From: Spirosoma rhododendri
Lineage (GTDB): Bacteria; Bacteroidota; Bacteroidia; Cytophagales; Spirosomataceae
NCBI RefSeq assembly: GCF_012849055.1
Contig: NZ_CP051677.1
Span: forward strand, 4,231,001 to 4,295,000
Direction: 5' to 3'
Length of the DNA: 64,000 bases
In this document: positions 35,708 through 43,802 of the stretch, piece after piece
Numbering within the stretch: position 1 is the stretch's first letter
Layout: the number at the start of each line of letters is the position of its first letter
Made by a program: the position numbers and the translations under genes
Notes under the pieces: generated by a model
Told to the model about the DNA's origin: nothing
Database searches by the model: none
Seen by the model: only the letters and a program-made list of their open reading frames with translations

Positions 35708-37325
35708 ATGGATACTGGCCGCTCTGCTGCTGGTTAGCCTGATCGTACCCGGTCAGGCGCAGACGCGTAAGTACCTCGTGCTGCTAAGCGACAAAGCCAA
35801 TACGCCCTATACCGTCGACCGGCCCGAGCAGTTTTTGTCGCAACGGTCCATCTTGCGACGGCAGCGACAGAATATCGCCGTTCAAACCCGCGATTTGCCC
35901 GTCGACCCCGCTTACATGACGCAGTTGCAGCAGGCGGGTGCCAAAATCTGGTTTCCGTCGCGCTGGTTCAACGCAGTACTGATCGAAGCGAGCGACGCCG
36001 TGTTAGCCACCGTCCGGCAGTTGCCGTTTGTACGTGGCATCGAGTTCAACCGGGCGCTGTCGGGTGCCCGGCGCAGTGCCGAAGCGGAACCAGTCGAAAC
36101 GAATGCCAGCCGGAAGTTTGGCAACGTGGCAGCCCTCAGCTACGGCGCATCGCAAAGTCAGGTGACGCAGATTGGGGCCGACAAGATGCACGACGCAGGC
36201 TATCACGGCGAGGGCATGCTGATTGGCGTGCTGGATGCAGGCTATCTCAACGCCGACCGGGTTGGCTTTCTCAAACCCCTGTTCGACGAAAAGCGGATAC
36301 TGGCGACTTACGACTTTGTCAAGAAGGAAACGAGCGTTTACGAAGACGATTCGCACGGCATGTCGTGCCTGTCGGCCATTGCGGCCACCTCGGATGGCAT
36401 GCTTTACGGCACGGCTTACAAAGCCTCGTTTATCCTGCTCCGCACAGAAGATGCCGCTACCGAAAGCCGCGTGGAGGAAGCCAACTGGTTGTTCGGGGCC
36501 GAATACGCTGATAGCGCGGGCGTCGACGTCATCAGCTCGTCGCTGGGCTATACGCAGTTCGACGATGCAGGCAGCAATTACACCTACGCCAACATGGACG
36601 GCAAAACGGCCCTCTGCACACGGGCCGCGCAGATCGCCACCCAAACGGGCATGGTCGTTTGCGTAGCGGCTGGCAACGAAGGCAACAGCGCGTGGCGGTA
36701 CATATCGGCCCCCTCGGATGCCGTGTCGGTGCTGGCAGTGGGGGCCGTCACATCAGCGGGAACGCGGGCGTCGTTCAGTTCGATTGGTCCAACCGCTGAT
36801 CTGAGGCTCAAACCCGACCTTGTCGCGCGCGGGCAGGGCACCGTTATTGGGGCGCCCGACGGCCGGGTCGCATCGGGCGACGGAACATCATTCGCGACTC
36901 CCCTGCTGGCAGGTCTGGCAGCTGGCTTCTGGCAGGCGAATCCCCGCCTGACGGCCGCGCAGGTCACGGCCGCGCTGCGCCGGTCGGGTAGTCAGTTCAC
37001 GACCCCCGACGTTCGGTTGGGCTACGGCATTCCCGACTTCAGCCGGGCGCAGACCGTTGCCGAAACATTGAAATCGCTGGCGGTGTATCCCGTTCCGTTT
37101 TCAGATCTCGAACCGCTGACGGTTAGCTGGGGTGAGCTCGATGCCAATACAGCCCTCGACGCGACCCTGACGGACCTCGCCGGTAGGGTACTCTGGCAAA
37201 CGCGCACCACCCCGCCGGGTCTGGCTGCGTTCACGGTGCCCGACATCGGCCTGTCGGCAGGCATGTACGTGCTGACACTGGTAGCGGGCGAAAACAAACG
37301 CAGCCTGAAGGTGATTAAGCGCTAA
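35661..37325 (+). CDS. Subtilisin-like S8 serine protease with T9SS sorting domain
   Basis: A 554-residue exported protease. ATG 35661 is used, since the signal peptide core WILAALLLVSLIVPG follows after an n-region of about 16 residues. The prodomain is at about 30-150. Catalytic triad motifs are LIGVLDAGYLN (Asp), EDDSHGMSCLSA (His) and GDGTSFATPLLAGLAAGF (Ser). The oxyanion Asn is in VCVAAGNEGNSA. The C-terminal about 80 residues form a type A type IX sorting domain (YPVPFSDLEPLTVSWG, GMYVLTLVAGENKRSLKVIK), so it should be secreted or fixed on the cell surface by the T9SS. It overlaps the upstream lipoprotein gene by 47 bases. Confidence 0.92.
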   Translation: MASDRFTDFANTGQTRWILAALLLVSLIVPGQAQTRKYLVLLSDKANTPYTVDRPEQFLSQRSILRRQRQNIAVQTRDLPVDPAYMTQLQQAGAKIWFPSRWFNAVLIEASDAVLATVRQLPFVRGIEFNRALSGARRSAEAEPVETNASRKFGNVAALSYGASQSQVTQIGADKMHDAGYHGEGMLIGVLDAGYLNADRVGFLKPLFDEKRILATYDFVKKETSVYEDDSHGMSCLSAIAATSDGMLYGTAYKASFILLRTEDAATESRVEEANWLFGAEYADSAGVDVISSSLGYTQFDDAGSNYTYANMDGKTALCTRAAQIATQTGMVVCVAAGNEGNSAWRYISAPSDAVSVLAVGAVTSAGTRASFSSIGPTADLRLKPDLVARGQGTVIGAPDGRVASGDGTSFATPLLAGLAAGFWQANPRLTAAQVTAALRRSGSQFTTPDVRLGYGIPDFSRAQTVAETLKSLAVYPVPFSDLEPLTVSWGELDANTALDATLTDLAGRVLWQTRTTPPGLAAFTVPDIGLSAGMYVLTLVAGENKRSLKVIKR

Positions 37326-37330
37326 TTTGG

Positions 37331-37436
37331 TTTAAACACAGAGGCACAGAGGGCTGCACAGAGTAAAAGGAGTTTAATCAGCTTACCTGATTTGCTCTCT
37401 TATCTCCGTGCAGCCCTCTGTGCCTCTGTGTTTAAA
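37331..37436. repeat. Long hairpin of the ACACAGAGG family (copy 2)
   Basis: The left arm (37331-37363) and right arm (37405-37436) are near-perfect reverse complements over about 32 bases (core ACACAGAGGCACAGAGGG). The loop is 41 bases. It stands between convergent stops and probably terminates both genes. Confidence 0.75.
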
Positions 37437-37441
37437 AAACC

Positions 37442-37843
37442 TTACTCGTTCCCCGACCCTGAAGTGGTGTCTTTCTTAGTGCCCGCTCGGCGGCTGATTG
37501 CGCTGGCTGGAGCCGCTTCCTCGCGGACAGGAATCTGAATTTTGTAATTCCGATTCGCCAGTGAAGCCGATGGGATATGATCGACGGTAACACCGCCCAC
37601 TGGTGCCTGGTTGGGCCGCTGTCGTTTGTAGTTCGCCAGTTGCCCGTCGCCCGTTGCCGGGGCCGTTACCGAGACAGCCTGTTTCGTACTCGCCTGACGG
37701 GCGGCCTGTGCTTTATTCGGGTGTTTATAGTTGCTGGTCGAATACGTCGGGTCGTTTGCCCAGGAGGGTTTATCCTGTGCACAACTCCAATTGCTTAGTG
37801 CCACCAGCGCAATGCCCAGCAGCCAGAAGTTTGTCGCTTTCAT
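37442..37843 (-). CDS. Small secreted protein or lipoprotein of unknown function
   Basis: A 133-residue protein from ATG 37843 (MKATNFWLLGIALVALSNWS). The hydrophobic core ends at NWSCAQ, so it is either a lipoprotein (Cys22) or cleaved after CAQ. The mature chain is polar and low in complexity, rich in Ala, Gln, Thr and Ser, and probably unstructured, except for a short conserved-looking segment (NRNYKIQIPVREE). Function unknown. It converges with the protease gene across a terminator-like hairpin. Confidence 0.65.
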   Translation of the reverse strand: MKATNFWLLGIALVALSNWSCAQDKPSWANDPTYSTSNYKHPNKAQAARQASTKQAVSVTAPATGDGQLANYKRQRPNQAPVGGVTVDHIPSASLANRNYKIQIPVREEAAPASAISRRAGTKKDTTSGSGNE

Positions 37844-37929
37844 GGTCAAGTGGTTTTGTTGTTCAGCAAATGTATATTCATTAATCTGACATTAAAAACA
37901 CCCTTATACAAGCTACTAGTTTCTTAGTT

Positions 37930-38490
37930 CTAGCTGATTTTCGTCAGCATTCTGCCCAATGAGGGTGAATCAGCCATTGATTTGGCATCATCCAGCAAAA
38001 ACCACTTAACATTCTGTACCTCCTCCGTACGAACAAACGGCTCCGTTGGATCAGCTTCGATCAAAAACCGAATATCGTAGTGCAGGTGCGCCGGAACCTC
38101 ACCACGCGCCGGTATCGGATGCACGTCGACGTCGAAAATAGGGGCTGATTTCCCGGGCTCCGTCACCAGTGCCAGCCGGATAAGGCCAGTTTCTTCCTGA
38201 GCTTCTTTCAGCGCCACGGTCACTACATCGGGGTCGCCATCGGCATGCCCACCGGGCTGAAACCAGCGATCGAGTTTCCCGTGATGGATGAGCACCGTCT
38301 GCTGCCGGTCGGGGCTGACGACACAGGCCGAACCCGTTACATGCCCTACCAGCAGCGTACGCTCGAAGCAATCAGAGTGTTGCTGCACGAACTGCTGGGT
38401 GGCTTCGGTCATGGCCCGTTCGCTGGGGTCGGTGGTGGCCGGGTTGTCGAGGTGCTGTTGCAGCAAAGAAAGCAGATGCTGGCGGTGCAT
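37930..38490 (-). CDS. NUDIX hydrolase
   Basis: A 186-residue enzyme from ATG 38490 (MHRQHLLSLLQQHLDN); the longer form from 38541 adds a basic 17-residue leader that looks untranslated. The Nudix box is present as GGHADGDPDVVTVALKEAQEETGL; Lys replaces the usual Arg and the first Glu is changed, while the catalytic EAQEE core is intact. The family hydrolyses nucleoside diphosphates linked to another moiety. The substrate is not readable from sequence. It is divergent from the DUF2911 gene with only about 70 bases between starts. Confidence 0.9.
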   Translation of the reverse strand: MHRQHLLSLLQQHLDNPATTDPSERAMTEATQQFVQQHSDCFERTLLVGHVTGSACVVSPDRQQTVLIHHGKLDRWFQPGGHADGDPDVVTVALKEAQEETGLIRLALVTEPGKSAPIFDVDVHPIPARGEVPAHLHYDIRFLIEADPTEPFVRTEEVQNVKWFLLDDAKSMADSPSLGRMLTKIS

Positions 38491-38562
38491 GGGTTGGTTT
38501 TTACGGTAAAAAAGGGGCAATTTCGTCCGGTTTTTTGACAAACATCTTTATTAATTCCAATC

Positions 38563-39459
38563 ATGCGTAAACTCGTACTGAGTTGTGCTACGGTCGCGCT
38601 GGCGGCTCAACTGGCGACTGCCCAGATCAAACTCCCCTCGCCCAGCCCCGGTGCTACCATCATGCAGACTGTCGGCACAACGGACCTGACCGTAAAGTAT
38701 TCCCGCCCAAGCCTGAAAGGCCGTACCCCCTTCACCGACGCGTTTCTCCCGACCGGCAAAGTATGGCGGACGGGTGCCAATCAGGCCACGGCTTTCACCA
38801 CCTCAACGGACCTGATGATCGACGGCAAGACACTGCCCGCTGGTTCATACGCCATTCTGTCAATCCCGATGGCCGACGACTGGACGCTGATCTTTAACAA
38901 GAACATGGCCGTGACCGAACAGACCTACAAGCAGGAAGAAGACGCCCTGCGGGTTCCGATCAAGGTTGTGAAAGAAACCGACCCGACGCAGACGTTCACC
39001 ATCGGTTTCAGCGACGTAACCGACAGCACGGCCAACATGACGTTTATGTTTGGCACCGCGAAGGCGATGGCTCCTCTGCGCGTTGATGTAAACACCAATG
39101 CAGCGGCCAACGTCGATAAGGCGGTGGCTGAGAAGCCCGAAGACGCGGCTGTATTGCAGGCTGCGGCCAACTACAACCTCTCGAAAGGCCGCAACCTCGA
39201 TCAGGCCCTGACCTGGATCGACAAGTCGGTATCGATGAAGGAAACGTACCGCAACCTGCTTGTAAAAGCGCAGTTGCTGGGTAAGATGGGCAAATACGCC
39301 GAGGCCCTGCCGATCGCGCAGAAAGCCCTGTCGGTAGGTCAGGCGTCCAACGACGCGGCTTTCCCATTCTTCAAAGATGGTATCGAGAAAGCCATTGCGG
39401 AGTACACGGCCAAGGTTCCTGCCATGCCGACGAAAGGCAAAAAAGGCAAGCGGGCGTAA
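38563..39459 (+). CDS. DUF2911 domain protein with C-terminal TPR-like part
   Basis: A 298-residue exported protein. The signal peptide is MRKLVLSCATVALAAQLATA. The DUF2911 domain (about 22-175) has its usual motifs: VKYSRPSLKGR, LPTGKVWRTGANQATAF and LPAGSYAILSIP. The C-terminal about 110 residues are helical and TPR-like (NLDQALTWIDKSVSMKETYR), ending in a Lys/Gly-rich tail (TKGKKGKRA). The function of DUF2911 is unknown; it is common in Bacteroidota envelopes. A strong terminator follows. Confidence 0.92.
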   Translation: MRKLVLSCATVALAAQLATAQIKLPSPSPGATIMQTVGTTDLTVKYSRPSLKGRTPFTDAFLPTGKVWRTGANQATAFTTSTDLMIDGKTLPAGSYAILSIPMADDWTLIFNKNMAVTEQTYKQEEDALRVPIKVVKETDPTQTFTIGFSDVTDSTANMTFMFGTAKAMAPLRVDVNTNAAANVDKAVAEKPEDAAVLQAAANYNLSKGRNLDQALTWIDKSVSMKETYRNLLVKAQLLGKMGKYAEALPIAQKALSVGQASNDAAFPFFKDGIEKAIAEYTAKVPAMPTKGKKGKRA

Positions 39460-39496
39460 GGTCTGTTTTCGGTTTACAGTATACAGTTTTCGGTTG

Positions 39497-39531
39497 TGGG
39501 TCGCGGTTAACATCGCGACCCATTTTTTTTT
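39497..39531 (+). terminator. Intrinsic terminator of the DUF2911 gene
   Basis: A 9-bp stem (TGGGTCGCG at 39497-39505; CGCGACCCA at 39514-39522) with an 8-base loop and a T9 run. Confidence 0.88.
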
Positions 39532-39578
39532 ATACCCCTTGGTTATCAGCAGCTTTTGACCGGCATGATTCGGGCCGT

Positions 39579-40646
39579 CTAATATGTTTCGTAGGTATAG
39601 TCAACGGTGCTCGACTTTCCGTCAGTGGTTGCCGTTCGCCTGACTGGAAGCCCCCGACTGTTGTATTCGTAGCTGAACGTCGTCAGGGAGCTAACAGGAG
39701 TTGCCTGATACGGCGTCTGTGAGATACTGATTTTGGTAACGTTGTTATAACTGAATCGCGCGGTTTCGCTGATAGTCGGCGCTATAGACAGGTAGAACGG
39801 ATTTATTTTATCATCATACTCGTAAGAAGTGATGTAGATGGGGTTGTTGACATAATTGAAGTACTGCCTTGTCAGATTGCGGCCGTCGTAACTGTATCGA
39901 AAGTGCTGGAGTCCACTCGTATTACCGGGTGGCGGCCCAAGCCACATAGTGATGTATAGATTATCAGTGGTAAGGCTGTAACTGATTCCATTCGTAATGC
40001 CATTCCAGGTACTGTCGACTTTGCCGTTTTTAATCTGGCGAACAATCCCCTGTCTACTTGACCCGGACGTTGGGTTCGGATAGTCGTAGGGCCATTGCGT
40101 AGTCGTGCCATAATCGCCCAACCCGTAATAGAGCCGAATGTCAAGGTATCGCTTCTCATTGTCGCCGTAAATGCACTCCACACGGTTCCCATCTGCACTG
40201 ATTATGCTGGCCAGCCGATTTTGGCTGTCGTAGCTGTACACGGTTTTACGACTCTCTGTACCAACCGATTTTATGCGCAGGCGGGCCAGACCCGTGACCT
40301 GACTAAACGATGCTGCCGTTGAAGCACGGTGACTATCGTAGGCCACAACGCTACCCGTCGCGGTAATTTCATAGCCTGCGTTTTTGATGACGTACGTCGT
40401 GTCGGTCAGGTTTCTGACCAACGTATCCTTGTACACGACAGCATACGTGACCGGGTCGCCGTCGGGGTCTTTGGCCCGTGTCCAGGTCAGGACAACGTCG
40501 GTATTGTTGGGGGCTAGCGTTGGTTTTACTGCAAATGAGGCTGGCGGGTGGTTGGGTATCGGTTCTGGTTCACGCAGGGTAGTACAACCGACGAACCAAC
40601 CCAACAAACTACCTGCTATTCCGAGATTCAGGATCTGTTTCCACAT
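39579..40646 (-). CDS. Lipoprotein with fibronectin-III-like domain and RHS-like repeats
   Basis: A 355-residue protein from ATG 40646 (MWKQILNLGIAGSLLGWFVG). The lipobox is FVGC at about residue 21; the upstream ATGs lie in polar leader. Residues about 30-120 look like a beta-sandwich of the FN3 or SusE type (PTLAPNNTDVVLTWTRAKDP). The rest is built of YD/RHS-like strands (VYSYDSQNRLASIISADGNR, FRYSYDGRNLTRQYF). Proteins of this kind are surface or envelope lipoproteins in Bacteroidota. No partner gene identifies the ligand. Confidence 0.75.
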   Translation of the reverse strand: MWKQILNLGIAGSLLGWFVGCTTLREPEPIPNHPPASFAVKPTLAPNNTDVVLTWTRAKDPDGDPVTYAVVYKDTLVRNLTDTTYVIKNAGYEITATGSVVAYDSHRASTAASFSQVTGLARLRIKSVGTESRKTVYSYDSQNRLASIISADGNRVECIYGDNEKRYLDIRLYYGLGDYGTTTQWPYDYPNPTSGSSRQGIVRQIKNGKVDSTWNGITNGISYSLTTDNLYITMWLGPPPGNTSGLQHFRYSYDGRNLTRQYFNYVNNPIYITSYEYDDKINPFYLSIAPTISETARFSYNNVTKISISQTPYQATPVSSLTTFSYEYNSRGLPVRRTATTDGKSSTVDYTYETY

Positions 40647-40743
40647 AGAAGCGTATGGTTTCTTACCCTTCTCTATTGTGGGCTCATGCATTTGGTAAGT
40701 GGTCCTGCCCAAAAAATACGGTTTACAGCGACTCCCTCCCTGT

Positions 40744-41012
40744 AAACCGCAAACTATATACTGAGAACCGACCTACCGCACTGCGCGCTGCAACACTCAC
40801 GCGATACCGACGACGAGCAAACAGCCGACACCGTTGAGCCACGGGAAAGCCGTCAGGTCAAAGTACCAGTTCAGAATTACGAACAGCTCGGCAATGATAG
40901 CAGCCCAGAACGTAGCCGTGCCACCGATGGATTTGACGTAGAACGCCACTACGAACACGCCCAGCACGACGCCGTAAAGCAACGAGCCCAGCACGTTGAC
41001 GGCCGCGATCAT
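40744..41012. repeat. Direct repeat A: copy of a symporter 3' end
   Basis: About 270 bases closely matching 41838-42109 with small indels. It includes the last about 71 codons of the symporter and its downstream CCGTAAACTG-type sequence. The match breaks off at about 41012. It lies on the far side of the toxin-antitoxin pair. Confidence 0.85.
40797..41012 (-). pseudogene. Truncated duplicate of the sodium:solute symporter C terminus
   Basis: 71 residues starting MIAAVNVLGSLLYGVVLGVF that match the C-terminal part of the intact symporter (41867-43564) with about 7 differences, roughly 90 percent identity. A TGG to TGA change makes a stop after LLVVGIA, where the parent continues WVLQRVLAR. 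It has no 5' part and cannot make a transporter. The point differences suggest age or a donor strain rather than a very recent copy. Confidence 0.85.
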
Positions 41013-41092
41013 ACCTGTTTTACTGTAGTTGACTCAGCGAAACGCCAACTACTCGCGTACCGGATCGGATCGGCTTGTATCGGCCTGTTTAA

Positions 41093-41506
41093 CTACACGT
41101 CAATCCAGTTCTCGAGTCGGATTGACTCAAGGTTGACAAAATCTCGGGTATTGCGAGTAACGAGTGTCAGGTTGTGAGCGATAGCCGTTGCCCCGATTAG
41201 CAGATCAAACTCACCAACGGGTCGGCCCGCCCGTCGTAGCCGTGCCTTTTGCTGAGCGTACACGGACAACCCATCCCGTATAGACAAAACACGGCCGTTG
41301 AAAAGCAGGAGCAGCCGCTCGAAGCGCTCTATGTTTTTCACCCGTTGCTCGGGCGCACTATTCTCAATTCCGTATAGCAGTTCAGCCAACGTTATTTCCG
41401 ACAGAAAGCACGATTCTATCCCTACGTCTGCAATTCTGTCCTTGATACCGTACTCGTTTTTCAGCAGGTGTACACAAATATTGGTGTCCAGCAAAAAACC
41501 ACTCAT
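41093..41506 (-). CDS. VapC-type PIN-domain toxin
   Basis: A 137-residue PIN-domain ribonuclease toxin. The metal-binding acids are Asp7 in FLLDTNICVHLL, Glu in SEITLAELLYGI, and Asp in GEFDLLIGATA, with a final acid in TRNTRDF. VapC toxins cleave tRNA or rRNA and are neutralised by the cognate antitoxin. The start overlaps the antitoxin stop by ATGA (41503-41506), the usual coupled arrangement. The module lies between two copies of a symporter 3' end. Confidence 0.92.
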   Translation of the reverse strand: MSGFLLDTNICVHLLKNEYGIKDRIADVGIESCFLSEITLAELLYGIENSAPEQRVKNIERFERLLLLFNGRVLSIRDGLSVYAQQKARLRRAGRPVGEFDLLIGATAIAHNLTLVTRNTRDFVNLESIRLENWIDV

Positions 41507-41742
41507 AAGTCAATTTCCCGCGATTTATCCCAACGATCATTCCGAAGCATAGCGTTGATTTCATCGCCCGTTTCGTCGCCCTGCCAGCTACCAGCCACTT
41601 GTTCGAGCAATTGCGACGATGTAAGTTCACCCTGCCCATTTTGCTTGACATCAAGCGTATTCAGGCCCATTCGGTGAGCCAGTTCCTGTAGCAATGCGAA
41701 GTCAGCATCGCTCTGAGTTTCTATAATTATGGTGCGCGTCAT
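41503..41742 (-). CDS. Antitoxin of the VapC-type toxin
   Basis: A 79-residue protein from ATG 41742 (MTRTIIIETQSDADFALLQE); the longer frame upstream is leader. The order antitoxin then toxin and the 4-base overlap with the PIN gene support this role. The N-terminal beta strand and helix (IIIETQSDADFALLQELAHR) are of the type seen in short antitoxins with a ribbon-helix or similar dimerisation fold. The C-terminal part (AMLRNDRWDKSREIDL) is the likely toxin-binding segment. The exact antitoxin family is not determined. Confidence 0.85.
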   Translation of the reverse strand: MTRTIIIETQSDADFALLQELAHRMGLNTLDVKQNGQGELTSSQLLEQVAGSWQGDETGDEINAMLRNDRWDKSREIDL

Positions 41743-41837
41743 GGTTTCTCTTTTCTGTAAAAACGACCAACCGCCGAATTCAGTTTCTAATGTATTGCAA
41801 ATCAGCGGGCTATCCAATACGATGGACTAATCACCAA

Positions 41838-42109
41838 AAACCGTAAACTGCATACTGTAAATCGACTTAACGCGCCAACACCCGCTGCAACACCCACGCG
41901 ATGCCGACGACCAGCAGACAGCCAATGGCGTTGAGCCAGAGGAAAGCCGTCAGATCGAAGTACCAGCTCAAGATTACGAACAGCTCGGCGATGATGGCGG
42001 CCCAGAACGTAGCCGGGCCGCCGATGGATTTGACGTAGAACGCCACTACGAACACGCCCAGCACAACGCCGTAGAACAACGAGCCCAGCACGTTAACGGC
42101 TTCGATCAT
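41838..42109. repeat. Direct repeat B: parent copy at the symporter 3' end
   Basis: This is the intact counterpart of 40744-41012, covering the symporter C-terminal codons and the sequence just after the stop. The two copies are offset by about 1.09 kb, and the VapBC pair lies between them. Confidence 0.85.
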
Positions 42110-43564
42110 GCTGCCAAACTGGTTGGCAAACTGCGCGACGACGATGCAGAACAGCCCCCACCCGATGGTCGACCAGCGCGATGCACTCAGGTAGTGGGCA
42201 TCGGTATCGCCGGGGCGGATGAGCCGCCGGTACAGGTCGACTACGGTTGTCGACGCCAGCGAGGAATAAGCCGACGCGACCGAACCCATCGATGTCAGGA
42301 AGATCATGGCGATCAGCAACCCGATCAGGCCGTGGGGCAGGTAGTCGAGTACGAAGCGGAGAAACACGTAGTTGACGTCGTTGGTATCGGCCGCCGGGTT
42401 GTTCTTTTTGATAAGCCCGACAACATCAGCTTTTACCGTTTTCAGCGCTTCGTCCGTTTGTCGGATGCGCTCACCAGCCACGTCCTGCCCCGGTTCGTCG
42501 CCCGTTTTTAGCGCCGATTGCAGGTCGAGTACGGCCTTTTGCCGGACGTTGGTCAGGTTCTGGTGTTTGATTTCAGCGACCTGATAAGCGCTGGCGTAGG
42601 GACTTTCGCGCAGCCTGTCGGTTTCCTGCCGGTTGAAAAACGTGGGCGACGGGTTGTACTGATAAAACACGAATACGAGCACACCCAGCAGCAGAATCAG
42701 GAACTGCATCGGCACTTTGAGCAGCCCGTTCATCAGCAGTCCCAACCGGCTCTGCCCTATGGATTCGCCCGTCAGGTAGCGGCCCACCTGCGACTGATCG
42801 GTGCCGAAATACGACAGTTGCAGGAAGAAACCACCGATCAGGCCCGACCAGAGATTGTAGCGGCTGCTGGGGTCGAAGTGAAAGTCGATCAGGTTCATTC
42901 GCCCCGCTTTACCAGCTACGTGCAGCGCATCAATAAAGCCCACGCCATCGGGTAATAACCTCACGGTCAGGTACCCCGCCAGCACCATCGCAAACGTCAC
43001 GACGGCCATTTGTTGCAGGTGAGTGTAGGAGATCGCTTTCGTACCGCCAACAACTGCGTAGACCAGCACCAGCCCCCCGATGATGATGTTGGTCCAGTAG
43101 ATATTCCAGCCAAGAATCGTAGACAACACGATAGCGGGCGCGTAGATCGACAGGCCCGTCGAGAGGCCACGTTGCAGGAGAAACAGCCCGGCCGTCAGCG
43201 TCCGGACGCGCGTATCGAAACGGGTTTCGAGGTATTCGTAAGCGGTGAAGACTTTCAGCCGGTGGAAGATCGGCACAAACGTGATCGACAGCACGACCAT
43301 CGCCAGCGGCAAACCGAAATAGAACTGCACGAAGCGCATCCCGTCGGAAAAGCCCTGCCCCGGTGCCGACAGAAACGTGATGGCACTCGCCTGCGTTGCC
43401 ATCACCGACAGCCCGACGTGATACCACGGCAGCGACTGCCCCGCCAGCAGATAGCTGCCGAGGTTTTGCCCGCTCTGCCGCTGCTCGGCCCGGCTCCGCA
43501 GCACGCCGTACAGCACCAGCCCCAGCAGTGTAATTACCAGCACCCCCCAGTCGAGCGTACTCAT
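41867..43564 (-). CDS. Sodium:solute symporter (SSS family)
   Basis: A 565-residue membrane transporter with about 13 hydrophobic helices. Family motifs include YLLAGQSLPWYHVGLSVMA and STMASAITFLSAPG-type sequence (here TQASAITFLSAPGQGFSDG). Residues about 315-400 form a long hydrophilic insertion (for example ETDRLRESPYASAYQVAEIK and GEPGQDVAGERIRQTDEALK-like sequence) that is unusual for the family. The solute is not identifiable; relatives carry sugars, sialic acid, proline or others. A 41-residue membrane peptide gene overlaps its start by ATGA. Its 3' end is duplicated beyond the VapBC genes. Confidence 0.92.
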   Translation of the reverse strand: MSTLDWGVLVITLLGLVLYGVLRSRAEQRQSGQNLGSYLLAGQSLPWYHVGLSVMATQASAITFLSAPGQGFSDGMRFVQFYFGLPLAMVVLSITFVPIFHRLKVFTAYEYLETRFDTRVRTLTAGLFLLQRGLSTGLSIYAPAIVLSTILGWNIYWTNIIIGGLVLVYAVVGGTKAISYTHLQQMAVVTFAMVLAGYLTVRLLPDGVGFIDALHVAGKAGRMNLIDFHFDPSSRYNLWSGLIGGFFLQLSYFGTDQSQVGRYLTGESIGQSRLGLLMNGLLKVPMQFLILLLGVLVFVFYQYNPSPTFFNRQETDRLRESPYASAYQVAEIKHQNLTNVRQKAVLDLQSALKTGDEPGQDVAGERIRQTDEALKTVKADVVGLIKKNNPAADTNDVNYVFLRFVLDYLPHGLIGLLIAMIFLTSMGSVASAYSSLASTTVVDLYRRLIRPGDTDAHYLSASRWSTIGWGLFCIVVAQFANQFGSMIEAVNVLGSLFYGVVLGVFVVAFYVKSIGGPATFWAAIIAELFVILSWYFDLTAFLWLNAIGCLLVVGIAWVLQRVLAR

Positions 43565-43686
43565 GACAGCCAGTGCATCAGCGCGTAGAACAAGCCAATT
43601 TCGAGCAGCAGGCTACCCAGCACGATGGCGTAGAGGTGGGGCCATGAGCGGGCAAACGGTGGTAAGTCGGTGGGGGTTTCAGGCAT
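43561..43686 (-). CDS. 41-residue single-pass membrane peptide upstream of the symporter
   Basis: A short gene of 42 codons on the minus strand. The peptide begins MPETPTDLPPFARSWPHL and then has one hydrophobic helix (YAIVLGSLLLEIGLFYALM), ending HWLS. Its TGA overlaps the symporter ATG in the motif ATGA (43561-43564), so translation is coupled. The polar Pro-rich N terminus and single TM helix are consistent with a small transporter subunit or assembly factor. I have seen short ORFs at this place in related genomes, but I cannot confirm a family name. Confidence 0.7.
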   Translation of the reverse strand: MPETPTDLPPFARSWPHLYAIVLGSLLLEIGLFYALMHWLS

Positions 43687-43802
43687 ACGGGGCAGTATCT
43701 GCAAATAGAACGCCGAAAGTACGGCAAACGCGGCATATCCTTTGAATTCGTGCCGAAATGATCTAGGTTAGCAATTCGGCCGTCTGTTCAGCCGGTATAC
43801 CT

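Noticed and set aside
40744..42109. Direct repeats as insertion-sequence ends
   Set aside because: They are long, contain coding sequence of the symporter, and no transposase lies between them.
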